A stretch of DNA of 64,000 bases from JAUASW01 sp036880965 (lineage in GTDB: Bacteria > Pseudomonadota > Gammaproteobacteria > Burkholderiales > Burkholderiaceae_C): NCBI RefSeq assembly GCF_036880965.1, contig NZ_JBAJMV010000004.1:248001-312000 (forward strand), written 5' to 3'. This document shows positions 15,747-24,427 of this stretch, one piece after another (the stretch's first letter is position 1; the number at the start of each line of letters is the position of its first letter). The translations under genes were made by a program, and so were the position numbers. The notes below the pieces were generated by a model. That model ran no database searches and had not been told where the DNA came from. It was given only the letters and a program-made list of their open reading frames with translations.

Positions 15747-17519
15747 TCAAGTGCAGATGGCGCGGATCTTGGCCGACTCCTTCACCGCATCCACCCAGAG
15801 GAACTGGCTGTTGTCATTGAACATGTAGTAGATGGTGTTGTTGGGCATCAGCGCGATGGTGATGCCGCCGAAGCCCGACATGAAGGGCACGTACTTGTCG
15901 CTGGCGCAGGCGAGCGAGCTCTTCACGTTGTAGGCCCAGAAGCCGTTGTTGTAGCGGGTGTCGGTGGTGGCCACCAGGCCGGGGTCGGCCGGCGTCTTCT
16001 GCAATGCTGCATTCAGCAGCGTGGTGTCGAGCAACTGCACGCCGCCGGCCACACCCAGATTGATGCCGGCAAAGGATGCAATCTTGGCCACGTCATCAGG
16101 TAGATAGACCAGGCCGTAGCCGGTCAAGGGCTGGGCCGTCGTGTCGTAAGTGCGGCGCGTGTACTTGGCGGTGGGGCTGGCGTTGATCGCACTCCAGAGC
16201 TCGCCGGCCACGATGTCGGTGTAGATGTCCTTGGTGCTGCCTTCAACACTCTTCAGGTAGGCGTTCATCGCCGTGCCGGCCAGGTAGGTGTCGGAGGTGT
16301 GATAGACCCACTTGCTGCCTGGCGCCACCTTGGCCGGCCACTGCGTGCAGGCGAAGTTGATACGGTTGGCATGGCCGGTCTGCAAGAAGAAGTTGTTGGA
16401 CATCGCGGTTCCGCCTTCGTCCACCTCATAGCTTGTGGACGTGTAGTTGCCGGAGGCCATGTCCGAAGCGTGCTCGATGGTCACGCCGTTCCATTTCGTG
16501 ATGTTGCAGTTCGACACCAACGTCTTGATCGCCTGGCTCTTAGTGCCCGGATACTTCTTTTCGAGCCGCATCAGGGCCAGCGCGCCAAAGGCCGACTTGG
16601 CGGTGGAGTAGCTGGGCAGGATCAACTGATCGCAGTACGGATACTCGCCGTAGCGTGTGGTGCATCCCCCGCGGTAGTGCACGCCATCGCTGATGAATCC
16701 CACCGTGCTCACATGCGCGGCCACCGTCGTTGAAGGTGTGCGCAGCTTCTGCACATTGATGCCTGAGGACGGATAGTCGGTGGCAAGCGCGCTGAGCGGC
16801 CTCACCGGCATGCGGGCCGCCACCTCAGCCTGGTAGGCGGTGATCAGGCTGGCGGCATTCGTGATCTGCTGCGGCGTGTAGCTGGCGCTGAGCACGCCCC
16901 ACATGTTCACCTTGAAGTACGAGCAGGTCTCGGAGGAAATCTGGTAGCTGAGCTTGGAGATCGTGCCGTCGGCCTTGAAGAGAAAGCTCATCACACCGTT
17001 GTGCACGCAGTTCTGGTTCTTCTGCATCAGCGCGAACGGCAAGGCTACGCGGCTGTAGCCGCTGTCGCTGGTCTCATTCCAGACGCGCCCCGGCGCCAGC
17101 ACGTACTCCCATTCCGGGTGGGTGCTCGCTATGGCGCCCCGCTGCAGTGGGAAGATGTGGCTGCCGGTCTGGATGTACTGGAAGGCAAAGGGCGGCAGGT
17201 GCTTGCGCGTGGCGTCGGCCGCGGACGTGTAGTTGTTGGTATCCACCACCTCCTGGAAGCCGCCGCTGGTGGCGGTGTTGTTCAGGGCCAGCGTGCCTTG
17301 CAGGAAATTGGTCGGGTGCGCGGCGGTGGCTGGCAAGGCGTAGGCGGAGACGTCGATCAGGCTGCCTGGATCGGTCGCGCTGGTCGTCAGGTAGCTGTAG
17401 CCCAATTGGCTGCGGCTGACGGTGCCGCTGCCGCTGAGCAGGTCGAAGTTGTCGGCCCAGGCAGGGAGGCTGGCGGCGCCGATTGCGACGCTGATGAGGA
17501 CATGGGAAAACCGATTCAC
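15747..17519 (-). CDS. Exported SxxK serine hydrolase, beta-lactamase-like
   Basis: A 590-residue exported protein; signal peptide 1-22 (AIGAASLPAWA). The C-terminal half resembles the beta-lactamase/esterase (class C) fold: S305-T-A-K308 in SYSTAKSAFGALALMRLEKKY is the SxxK catalytic motif, followed by WNGVTIEHASDMASGNY, matching the VTIRHLLTHTSG-type segment of these enzymes, and a KWVYHTSDTYLAG helix. The N-terminal 240 residues are a separate domain I do not recognise. Several cysteines (C171, C199, C286, C296) suggest disulfides. The start is GTG at 17519, supported by AGGAG seven bases upstream. The substrate could be a peptide, ester or polymer; true beta-lactamase activity is unlikely from the size. 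Confidence 0.72.
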   Translation of the reverse strand: MNRFSHVLISVAIGAASLPAWADNFDLLSGSGTVSRSQLGYSYLTTSATDPGSLIDVSAYALPATAAHPTNFLQGTLALNNTATSGGFQEVVDTNNYTSAADATRKHLPPFAFQYIQTGSHIFPLQRGAIASTHPEWEYVLAPGRVWNETSDSGYSRVALPFALMQKNQNCVHNGVMSFLFKADGTISKLSYQISSETCSYFKVNMWGVLSASYTPQQITNAASLITAYQAEVAARMPVRPLSALATDYPSSGINVQKLRTPSTTVAAHVSTVGFISDGVHYRGGCTTRYGEYPYCDQLILPSYSTAKSAFGALALMRLEKKYPGTKSQAIKTLVSNCNITKWNGVTIEHASDMASGNYTSTSYEVDEGGTAMSNNFFLQTGHANRINFACTQWPAKVAPGSKWVYHTSDTYLAGTAMNAYLKSVEGSTKDIYTDIVAGELWSAINASPTAKYTRRTYDTTAQPLTGYGLVYLPDDVAKIASFAGINLGVAGGVQLLDTTLLNAALQKTPADPGLVATTDTRYNNGFWAYNVKSSLACASDKYVPFMSGFGGITIALMPNNTIYYMFNDNSQFLWVDAVKESAKIRAICT

Positions 17520-17600
17520 ATCTGACTCCTGTATCGCCCCGCCAGCAAGAAGGCAGCCTGGCCACGGGGCGTGCGCACCCGGCTGCCCGAGAGTGCGAAG

Positions 17601-19076
17601 TCAGGGCGATGCCATTCCGCCCAGACACAAGGTCTTGAGTTCCAGATAGTCCTCGATGCCATGCCGCGATCCCTCGCGGCCCAGGCCCGATTGCTTGACG
17701 CCGCCGAAAGGCACTTCGGCCGTGGAGATCAAGCCGGTGTTCACTCCCACCATGCCGCACTCCAGCGCCTCGCCCACACGGAAGATGCGACCGACGTCTC
17801 GGCTGTAGAAGTAGCCAGCCAAGCCGGACTCACTGGCATTGGCCAGGGCGATGGCCTGCGCCTCCGTACTGAAGCGCGCCACCGGCGCGACCGGCCCAAA
17901 AGTCTCTTCGCGCACACAAAGCATGTCGGCGCTGACGTCAGCCAGCACGGTGGGCGCGAACAAGCGCGCTGCGAGCACGTGGCCACCGGTCAATGCCCGA
18001 GCGCCCTTGCCAAGCGCATCTTCTACATGGCGCTGCACCTTGGCCACGGCTGCCTCGTCGATCAGCACGCCGAGATTCACGCCCGGCTCGAAGCCATTGC
18101 CCGGCTGCAGCGCCGCAGCGCGTGCCGCCAGCTTGGTGACGAACTCGTCGTACACACCATCTTGCACATAGAAGCGGTTCGCGCAGACGCAGGTCTGCCC
18201 GGCATTGCGAAACTTGCTGTGCATTGCGCCCTCCACTGCGGCGTCCACATCGGCGTCGTCGAAGACGATGAAGGGCGCGTTGCCACCCAGCTCCAGCGAG
18301 AGCTTCTTGATGGTCGGTGCGCACTGCATCATCAGCACCCGCCCTACCTCAGTGGAGCCGGTGAATGACAGATGGCGCACCTCCTCGCTGATGCAAAGCC
18401 GCTGGCCGATGGCAATGGAACCGGCTGCATCAGACGTCAAGACATTGAGCACGCCGGGCGGAAAGCCGGCGCGCTGCGCGAGCTCGGCCAGCGCCAGCGC
18501 CGACAACGGCGTCTGTTCTGCAGGTTTGACTACCACCGGGCAGCCCGCCGCCAATGCAGGCGCGACCTTGCGGGTGATCATGGCCAGCGGAAAGTTCCAC
18601 GGCGTGATGGCGGCGCAAACACCGATGGGCTGCTTCAGCACCAGCAGCCGCTTGTCGCGGTCATGCGTGGGAATGGTCTCGCCGTAGACGCGCCGGCCCT
18701 CCTGCGCAAACCACTCGATGAAGCTGGCCGCATAGCCCACTTCACCGCGCGCCTCGGCCAGCGGCTTGCCTTGCTCGGCAGTCATGATCATGGCCAGGTC
18801 GTCGGCATGCTCCTGCATCAGGTGGAACCAGCGCATCAGCAGCGACGCGCGTTCCTTGGCGGTCGTGGCACGCCAGGCCGGCCAGACGTGATGGGCCGCC
18901 TGGATCGCATCTTCCGCATGGCGCGCATTCAGGGCAGGCACGCACGCCAGCTCGATGCCGGTGGCCGGGTCGGTCACCGCAAAGCGCTCGGGCGCGCCGA
19001 TCCAGCGTCCGTCGATCAAGGCATCGACCCGAAGCAGGGCCGCGTCTTTCAACAAGTGCAAAGGCGAATGCCTCAT
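17601..19076 (-). CDS. gabD: Succinate-semialdehyde dehydrogenase
   Basis: A 491-residue aldehyde dehydrogenase of the GabD type, oxidising succinate semialdehyde to succinate with NAD(P). The ALDH landmarks are present: PWNFPLAMITRKVAPALAAG, FTGSTEVGR, the glutamate in LELGGNAPFIVFDDAD and the catalytic cysteine in FRNAGQTCVCANRFYV, a version characteristic of GabD. The ATG overlaps the gabT stop by 4 bp (19073-19076), so the two are co-translated and form the two-step route from 4-aminobutyrate to succinate. The next gene, an exported hydrolase, lies upstream on the left and is probably a separate unit. The assignment is strong; close relatives act on glutarate semialdehyde. Confidence 0.92.
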   Translation of the reverse strand: MRHSPLHLLKDAALLRVDALIDGRWIGAPERFAVTDPATGIELACVPALNARHAEDAIQAAHHVWPAWRATTAKERASLLMRWFHLMQEHADDLAMIMTAEQGKPLAEARGEVGYAASFIEWFAQEGRRVYGETIPTHDRDKRLLVLKQPIGVCAAITPWNFPLAMITRKVAPALAAGCPVVVKPAEQTPLSALALAELAQRAGFPPGVLNVLTSDAAGSIAIGQRLCISEEVRHLSFTGSTEVGRVLMMQCAPTIKKLSLELGGNAPFIVFDDADVDAAVEGAMHSKFRNAGQTCVCANRFYVQDGVYDEFVTKLAARAAALQPGNGFEPGVNLGVLIDEAAVAKVQRHVEDALGKGARALTGGHVLAARLFAPTVLADVSADMLCVREETFGPVAPVARFSTEAQAIALANASESGLAGYFYSRDVGRIFRVGEALECGMVGVNTGLISTAEVPFGGVKQSGLGREGSRHGIEDYLELKTLCLGGMASP

Positions 19077-20386
19077 GGCTGCACTCCCAGCGCAGCCTGA
19101 AGGCTGGCCTCCAGCAGCAGCAAGCCTTCCTGCAGCAACGCGTCGGAAGCGGTGAGCGGCACCAGGATGCGGATCACATTGCCGTAGTTGCCACAGGACA
19201 AGAGGATCAGCCCGCGCCGGCAGGCCTCGGCCACCGCGCGGCGGGTCAATTCGGCAGCCGGGCGATGCAGGTCGGCCTGGCCGTTCCTGGTTTCGAACAA
19301 CTCGATGGCCACCATGGCGCCCAGGCCACGCACATCCCCGATATTGGGCACTCGCGTTGCCATGTCGCGCAGCTTCGCGCCGAGGAACTCGCCCACGGCC
19401 TGGCTACGCGCGAGCAATTGCTCTTCTTCAAACACCTTGAGCACCGCCAGCGCAGCAGCGCAGCCAATCGGACTGCCAGCATACGTGCCGCCCAGGCCGC
19501 CAGGGCCGGGTGCATCCATCACCTCGGCACGTCCCACCACGGCCGAGATCGGGAAGCCACCTGCCAGCGACTTGGCCGTGGTGATCAGGTCGGGCGCCAC
19601 GCCCCATTGCTCGCTGGCAAACCAGGTGCCGGTGCGGCCGGCGCCAGTCTGCACTTCATCGGCGATGAGCAGGATGCCGTGCTGGTCGGCCAGAGCGCGC
19701 AGCCGCTCGATGAACTCGCGCGGCGCCACATAGAAGCCACCTTCGCCCTGCACCGGCTCGACGATGAAGGCCGCCACGCGCTCGACCTCAACATCGTTCT
19801 TCAGGATGAGCGCCAGCGAATGCATGGCCGCGTCGACCGAGACGCCATGCAACTCATTCGGGAACTCGGCATGGAACACCTCGCCCGGGAACGGACCGAA
19901 GCCGGTCTTGTAGGGCTGGACCTTGCCGGTGAGGCCGAGCGTCATCATCGTGCGGCCGTGGTAGCCGCCGGTGAAGGCAATCACGGCGGAGCGGCGGGTG
20001 TAGGCGCGAGCGATCTTCACCGCGTTCTCCACCGCCTCGGCACCACTGCTGAGCAACAGCGTCTTCTTCTCGAAGTGGCCGGGCGCCAGCTGGTTGAGCC
20101 GCTCGGCCAGCTCCACATAAGGCTCGTAGGCCAGCACCTGGAAGCAGGTGTGGGTGTAGAGGTCAAGCTGCTCTTTCACTGCAGCTATCACCGCCGGGTG
20201 GCAATGGCCAGTATTGAGCACGGCAATGCCGCCAGCGAAGTCAACGTAGCGGCGCGCCTCCACGTCCCAGACTTCGGCATTGCTGCCGCGCGCCACAAAG
20301 ACTTCATGGGCCTGGCCCACACCGCGTGCGACCGCCGCGCGGCGGCGCGCCATCAGGTTTTCGTTGGTCAGAGTCGCTGAGTTCAT
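19073..20386 (-). CDS. gabT: 4-aminobutyrate aminotransferase
   Basis: A 437-residue class III PLP aminotransferase. It moves the amino group of GABA (or a related omega-amino acid) to 2-oxoglutarate. Seen: the N-terminal VWDVEARRYVDFAGGIAVLNTGHCHP, SSGAEAVENAVKIARAYT, the cofactor Asp in LLIADEVQTGAGRTG, and the PLP lysine in TTAKSLAGGFPISAV. The start at 20386 was chosen for its standard N-terminus (MNSATLTNENLMARR); a far longer frame continues upstream but has no conserved sequence. Divergent from a MocR/GabR regulator with GTACAG repeats between them, so the operon is probably induced by GABA or its precursor. Confidence 0.92.
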   Translation of the reverse strand: MNSATLTNENLMARRRAAVARGVGQAHEVFVARGSNAEVWDVEARRYVDFAGGIAVLNTGHCHPAVIAAVKEQLDLYTHTCFQVLAYEPYVELAERLNQLAPGHFEKKTLLLSSGAEAVENAVKIARAYTRRSAVIAFTGGYHGRTMMTLGLTGKVQPYKTGFGPFPGEVFHAEFPNELHGVSVDAAMHSLALILKNDVEVERVAAFIVEPVQGEGGFYVAPREFIERLRALADQHGILLIADEVQTGAGRTGTWFASEQWGVAPDLITTAKSLAGGFPISAVVGRAEVMDAPGPGGLGGTYAGSPIGCAAALAVLKVFEEEQLLARSQAVGEFLGAKLRDMATRVPNIGDVRGLGAMVAIELFETRNGQADLHRPAAELTRRAVAEACRRGLILLSCGNYGNVIRILVPLTASDALLQEGLLLLEASLQAALGVQP

Positions 20387-20447
20387 GAGTGCCTTCCAAG
20401 CTGTGTGATTGGCAGCCAATGTAGGCAGCCGCGCGCTCCGGCAACAG

Positions 20448-20500
20448 GTACAGTGATTGCCACACAGCCCGCGTCTGTACAGGGCCGAACACCGGTACAG
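20448..20500. promoter_or_regulatory. GTACAG repeats in the gabT-regulator intergenic region
   Basis: GTACAG occurs at 20448-20453, 20477-20482 (within the palindrome CTGTACAG, 20475-20482) and 20495-20500, in 138 bp between the divergent genes. MocR/GabR-type regulators bind repeats of this kind between their own gene and the target operon, so these are the likely operator. Confidence 0.6.
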
Positions 20501-20524
20501 CCAAGCCACTTCACCGCCTGCTTC

Positions 20525-21925
20525 ATGCTTCGACTCGATACCGAATCCGCCGTACCGCTGGTCGTCCAGATCGTCGATGGACTCCAGTCCCTTGTGGCCG
20601 CCGGCACGCTGGCGCCGGGGGCGCGCCTGCCGTCGATCCGGCAACTGGCGCCGACGCTGGGTGTGAGCGTATTCACCGTCGTTGAGGCCTATGACCGGCT
20701 GGTGGCCCTGGGCACCTTGCAGTCGCGCCCGCATGCCGGCTTCTTCGTGCGACAGCGCAGCGCCGTGCCAGCACCGCACGATGCAGCGCAGGCAGTGCAG
20801 TTCGACGCGCAGTGGTATCTGCGCCAGATCTTCGAAAGCCGCACACTGGCCATCAAGGCCGGCTGCGGCTGGCTGCCGCAGGATTGGTTGTTCGACGATG
20901 GCCTGCGCCGCGCCTTCCGTCAGCTGGCCAGCGAAGACGCTGATCTTGGAGGCTATGGTCATCCCTTCGGACACCCAGGCCTGCGCGGTGTGGTGGCTGA
21001 TCAATTGCGGGAGCGGCAGGTTTCCGCCAGCGCCGATCAGGTGCTGCTCACCCAGGGCTCCAGCCAGGCCCTGGACCTGCTGGCGCGCCAGCTTGTGCAG
21101 CCGGGCGAAGCGGTGCTGGTTGACGAGCCCGGCTATCCGAACGTGCTCTACATCCTGCGCTTTCTCGGTGCCCGCCTTATTCCGGTGCCGCGCACGGCCG
21201 AGGGCTACGACATGGCCGCCTTCGAGGCGGCGCTGGCCGAGCACAAGCCCCGGGCCATTTTTACCCAGCCGCGGCTGCAGAGCCCCACCAATTCGGTGGC
21301 GCCGCTGCGCCAGCTTCTGCGCATGCTGCAAGTGGCGGAGCAGGCGAATCTCACGATTGTCGAGAACGACATCTATGCCGACCTCGACCCCGGCCTGCAT
21401 CCCACGCTGGCCAGCCTCGACCAGTTGCAGCGTGTAGCCTATCTGGGCAGCTTCTCCAAGACCATCTCGCCCAATCTTCGCGTCGGCTATGTGGCCGCAC
21501 GCAGCGACTTGCTGGAGCAACTGGCCCTGCGCAAGATGGTGTCGGGCCTCACGTCCTCAGGCCTGAACGAGCGCCTGATCCACCGCGCACTCACCGAGGG
21601 TCGCTGGCGAAAGCACCTGAGCGCCGTGCGCGAGCGCCTCGCCGGTGCGCAGCAGCGCGTGGCTGCGCGGCTGCGTGCGCTTGGGTTCGAGTTGTTCAGC
21701 GAGCAGTCTGCCGGCTTGTACCTCTGGGCCCGGCATCCCGACCTGGCCGACTCGGCTCACTTGTCCAGCCAGGCGGCCGAGCGCGGCATCATGCTCGGCC
21801 CCGGGCACTTGTTCTACATCGAGCCCCGGCAGACCGGCTGGCTGCGCTTCAATGTGGCGTTCAGCGAAGACGAAGCGCTCTGGGCGTTCCTTGAAACCGC
21901 GATCCGCGAACAGGCACCGGACTGA
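20525..21925 (+). CDS. MocR/GabR-type transcriptional regulator
   Basis: A 466-residue fusion of an N-terminal GntR winged helix-turn-helix (residues 10-75: LVVQIVDGLQSLV, LPSIRQLAPTLGVSVFTVVEAYDRL) and a C-terminal fold-I aminotransferase-like domain (about 100-460). The PLP lysine is present in GSFSKTISPNLRVGYVA, and TQGSSQALDLLARQL and NDIYADL match the family. Such proteins sense GABA through PLP and activate gabT-gabD. It is transcribed away from gabT with GTACAG repeats between, which supports that role here. The start at 20525 opens the HTH; an earlier in-frame start at 20405 would cover the operator. It ends 18 bp from the convergent LuxR gene. Confidence 0.9.
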   Translation: MLRLDTESAVPLVVQIVDGLQSLVAAGTLAPGARLPSIRQLAPTLGVSVFTVVEAYDRLVALGTLQSRPHAGFFVRQRSAVPAPHDAAQAVQFDAQWYLRQIFESRTLAIKAGCGWLPQDWLFDDGLRRAFRQLASEDADLGGYGHPFGHPGLRGVVADQLRERQVSASADQVLLTQGSSQALDLLARQLVQPGEAVLVDEPGYPNVLYILRFLGARLIPVPRTAEGYDMAAFEAALAEHKPRAIFTQPRLQSPTNSVAPLRQLLRMLQVAEQANLTIVENDIYADLDPGLHPTLASLDQLQRVAYLGSFSKTISPNLRVGYVAARSDLLEQLALRKMVSGLTSSGLNERLIHRALTEGRWRKHLSAVRERLAGAQQRVAARLRALGFELFSEQSAGLYLWARHPDLADSAHLSSQAAERGIMLGPGHLFYIEPRQTGWLRFNVAFSEDEALWAFLETAIREQAPD

Positions 21926-21943
21926 GCCCGAGAGCCTCAGCGC

Positions 21944-22750
21944 TCACCGCGCCTCGTTCTTCGCCTGCAGATAGATCGCAAACAGCTCCGCATGCGACTT
22001 CACGCCGAGCTTGGTGTAGATGTGCTTGCGGTGGCCCTTGACCGTTTCGGGCGAGATCTTCAGCTTCTGCGCTATGCCCTTGGACGAGAAACCGCTGAGC
22101 AGCAGGTGCACGATTTCCATCTCGCGGTTGGTGAGATTGGATGAGCCGCGCGCCAGGGCCGACGAGGTATCAGCCGTTTCGCTCACGCACTCCATGCTTT
22201 GCGGCAGCACTTCGCGCAACTCATGGTTGGTGGTGCGCTGACGCATCAAGGCCAGCACCCAGGGAGCTATGGCGCTGAGCACCGACATCTCGTCTATGCC
22301 GAAGCGATGCTGGCTGCCAAGCGACAGGATCAGCACCGTGCCATCGGACTGCGGCAGATTGAACTGCACCTCGTCCATCACGATATTGAGCTTGAAGTAG
22401 CGCTGGTAATAGTCTTCGGCTTCGAAGCGGTCGGGCGCCACGTCGTCGAGCCGCTGCAGGCCGGCACGGGCTTCGTCCATGCAGGCGATGTAGAAGGGGT
22501 CGAGCAGATAGAAGCCGTTCAGATAGTCCTGGAACAGCTCGTCGTCGCCACCATCAGGGTTGGGGCTTTCGGCCAGCACCACCGGCTTGTGCTCGCGCGA
22601 GAACTGCAGCACCACCCAGTTGTCGAAGCGCACCACGTCGCCGAGATAGCGAAGCAGGATGTTCCAGAAATTGGGTTTGTCGAGCGCTTCGATCAGGCCA
22701 CCGATCAGGCGGTGCCAGGCTGCGCTTTCGATCAGGTGCGCCATGTGCAT
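21944..22750 (-). CDS. LuxR-family transcriptional regulator
   Basis: A 268-residue regulator with a C-terminal LuxR helix-turn-helix (about 200-262: LTNREMEIVHLLLSG, SSKGIAQKLKISPETVKGHRKHIYTKLGV). The N-terminal 180 residues (LGDVVRFDNWVVLQF, GFYLLDPFYIACMDEARAG) resemble a PAS/GAF-like sensing domain, not an acyl-homoserine-lactone pocket. No cognate signal synthase is nearby. It lies 63 bp behind the TPR-sulfotransferase on the same strand, so it may be the last gene of the binding protein-TonB receptor-sulfotransferase unit and regulate uptake or catabolism there. Two ATGs (22750, 22744) are possible starts. Confidence 0.82.
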   Translation of the reverse strand: MHMAHLIESAAWHRLIGGLIEALDKPNFWNILLRYLGDVVRFDNWVVLQFSREHKPVVLAESPNPDGGDDELFQDYLNGFYLLDPFYIACMDEARAGLQRLDDVAPDRFEAEDYYQRYFKLNIVMDEVQFNLPQSDGTVLILSLGSQHRFGIDEMSVLSAIAPWVLALMRQRTTNHELREVLPQSMECVSETADTSSALARGSSNLTNREMEIVHLLLSGFSSKGIAQKLKISPETVKGHRKHIYTKLGVKSHAELFAIYLQAKNEAR

Positions 22751-22813
22751 TTGCGTAGGGCTGAGCAGGTGAGCGGCAGGATAGCAGCGCGCTCACCGGC
22801 GGCACGTTGCCGG

Positions 22814-24388
22814 CTAGTCACAGTCCACACCATTCGCCCTGAGAAAGTCGGCCAGCGGCGCCAGCTCGCGCTCATAGCTGCGCCAGCGCTGTACCGATGA
22901 GGCGTACAGCGGCCGCCGCACCTGGCTGGCGCTGGCCGTGGCAGCCGGCGCAACATTGCTGTGGAACTGCAGGCATGCGTCTTCCCAAGGCAGGCCACAG
23001 TGCTGCACGAGCGCGCGGCTTTGCGCCTCCTGTTCCTGCACCAGCAGCTCGTAGTCGATCTCGTGAAAGCTGCCGCGAATCAGCTCGCGCCAATGCGCCA
23101 TCAGCCGGTGATAGGCCAGGTAGTAGTGGCCGAGATCTTCGAGGCTGTACGAGAACGGATAGCCCATTCGGAACAAGGTCTTGTACATCGCATAGCAGCT
23201 GTCCAGCGGATGACGGCGCAGATGCACCACGCGAGCACCCGGCAGGGCGAGGTGAATCAGACCGAGGTAGAGATAGTTCGACGGCGTCTTGTTGAGCAAC
23301 AGGCCGGCGTCCACACCATAGCTGCGCAGCGCCGTGCGGTAGTCATTTCCCAGGCGGGCGAAGTCCAGCTGCGCGCTGCGATCGATCATGGCCAGCTTGT
23401 CGCCGGGGCCATTGGCCTGTGCCATCAGCGCAAAGGCAAGGCTGTTGATCTCGCCGAGGCTCCTGACCCGGCTGTGCGAGCAAAGGATGCGGTCGACCAA
23501 GGTGGTGCCGCTACGTGGCAGGCCCAGCACGAAAAGCGACGGATCGCCGGGCGTGGCTGGCGGTCGCGGCTGCGAAAGCACCTTCGCATCGAACACCGCG
23601 CGGATGCGCGCCATGGCCGCCACGTCGCCTTCCACACGGTAGGCCAGGCGTTGCCTGCGGCTGTTCGCAGCCGCCTGCAGCGCCGCGAACGACAGCGCGT
23701 GCTCCTGCAAGTCTTCATATTCCTTGGCCAGTGCATAGCCCAGCGCCACGCGCCCCGCATGGTCAGTCGGCAAGCGGGCCAGCGCAGCCTTCAGCTCGTC
23801 CACATGGTTGGACTCGCGGCTCCAGGCGCGCAGGCTGGCGCGGTTCTGGTACGCATCGAAATCATCCGGCCGCAGTGCAATGACCCGGTTGAACAACTGC
23901 TCGGCCCGCTCCAGCTCTCCCATGGCCACGCAGGAAGACGCGAGGTTGTAGAGCGTGGGCGCGTCAATGGCCATCAGCGCCGCCGCGCGTTCGTAGCAGC
24001 GATGCGCTTCGGCGTGGCTGGCCGCGTGGATGTAAAGCGTGGCCACATGCTGCAGCAAGCCGCCATCGAGCCAGGCTATGCGCTCCATGCGGCCCAAGAG
24101 CAGGCGGGCCTGGTCGATGCGGCCGCTGTAGATCTGGCATTCGATCTCGCGCGTCTGCAGCTTCACGTCGCCCGGCGCCAGCGCCGAGGCACGCTCGGCG
24201 CAGCTGAGCATCTGCGCAAAGTCGCCCAGCTGCTGGAAAACCTGGCTGGCCGCCGTGAGCCGCTCCACCGAGGCCGGCTGCAGCAAGGCCTCGACGCCAC
24301 AGCGCGCTTCGTCCGCGCGGCCTTGCGCCAGCGATTCCTTGATCGCCTGCAAGGCCTGCGGCAATGAGGGTTCAGCGGTGGTCAGCAT
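22814..24388 (-). CDS. TPR-sulfotransferase fusion protein
   Basis: A 524-residue cytoplasmic protein. Residues 1-240 are TPR-like helical repeats (for example YNLASSCVAMGELERAEQLF, ALRPDDFDAYQNRASLRAW). From about 280 a sulfotransferase domain begins with LFVLGLPRSGTTLVDR; PRSGTT (291-296) is the 5'-phosphosulfate-binding loop for PAPS. A later segment VVHLRRHPLDSCYAMYKTLF holds the 3'-phosphate-binding arginine/serine pattern. The acceptor is unknown. It is 39 bp behind the TonB receptor gene, a pairing also seen in other proteobacteria, which hints at a shared substrate or surface modification. Confidence 0.85.
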   Translation of the reverse strand: MLTTAEPSLPQALQAIKESLAQGRADEARCGVEALLQPASVERLTAASQVFQQLGDFAQMLSCAERASALAPGDVKLQTREIECQIYSGRIDQARLLLGRMERIAWLDGGLLQHVATLYIHAASHAEAHRCYERAAALMAIDAPTLYNLASSCVAMGELERAEQLFNRVIALRPDDFDAYQNRASLRAWSRESNHVDELKAALARLPTDHAGRVALGYALAKEYEDLQEHALSFAALQAAANSRRQRLAYRVEGDVAAMARIRAVFDAKVLSQPRPPATPGDPSLFVLGLPRSGTTLVDRILCSHSRVRSLGEINSLAFALMAQANGPGDKLAMIDRSAQLDFARLGNDYRTALRSYGVDAGLLLNKTPSNYLYLGLIHLALPGARVVHLRRHPLDSCYAMYKTLFRMGYPFSYSLEDLGHYYLAYHRLMAHWRELIRGSFHEIDYELLVQEQEAQSRALVQHCGLPWEDACLQFHSNVAPAATASASQVRRPLYASSVQRWRSYERELAPLADFLRANGVDCD

Positions 24389-24427
24389 CGGTCACTTGAG
24401 ATCGGCCCGAGAGCCTAGCACCGAGAC

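Noticed and set aside
20387..21520. N-terminal extension of gabT by about 378 residues
   Set aside because: It crosses the regulator gene on the other strand and the operator region; aminotransferase homology begins at 20386.
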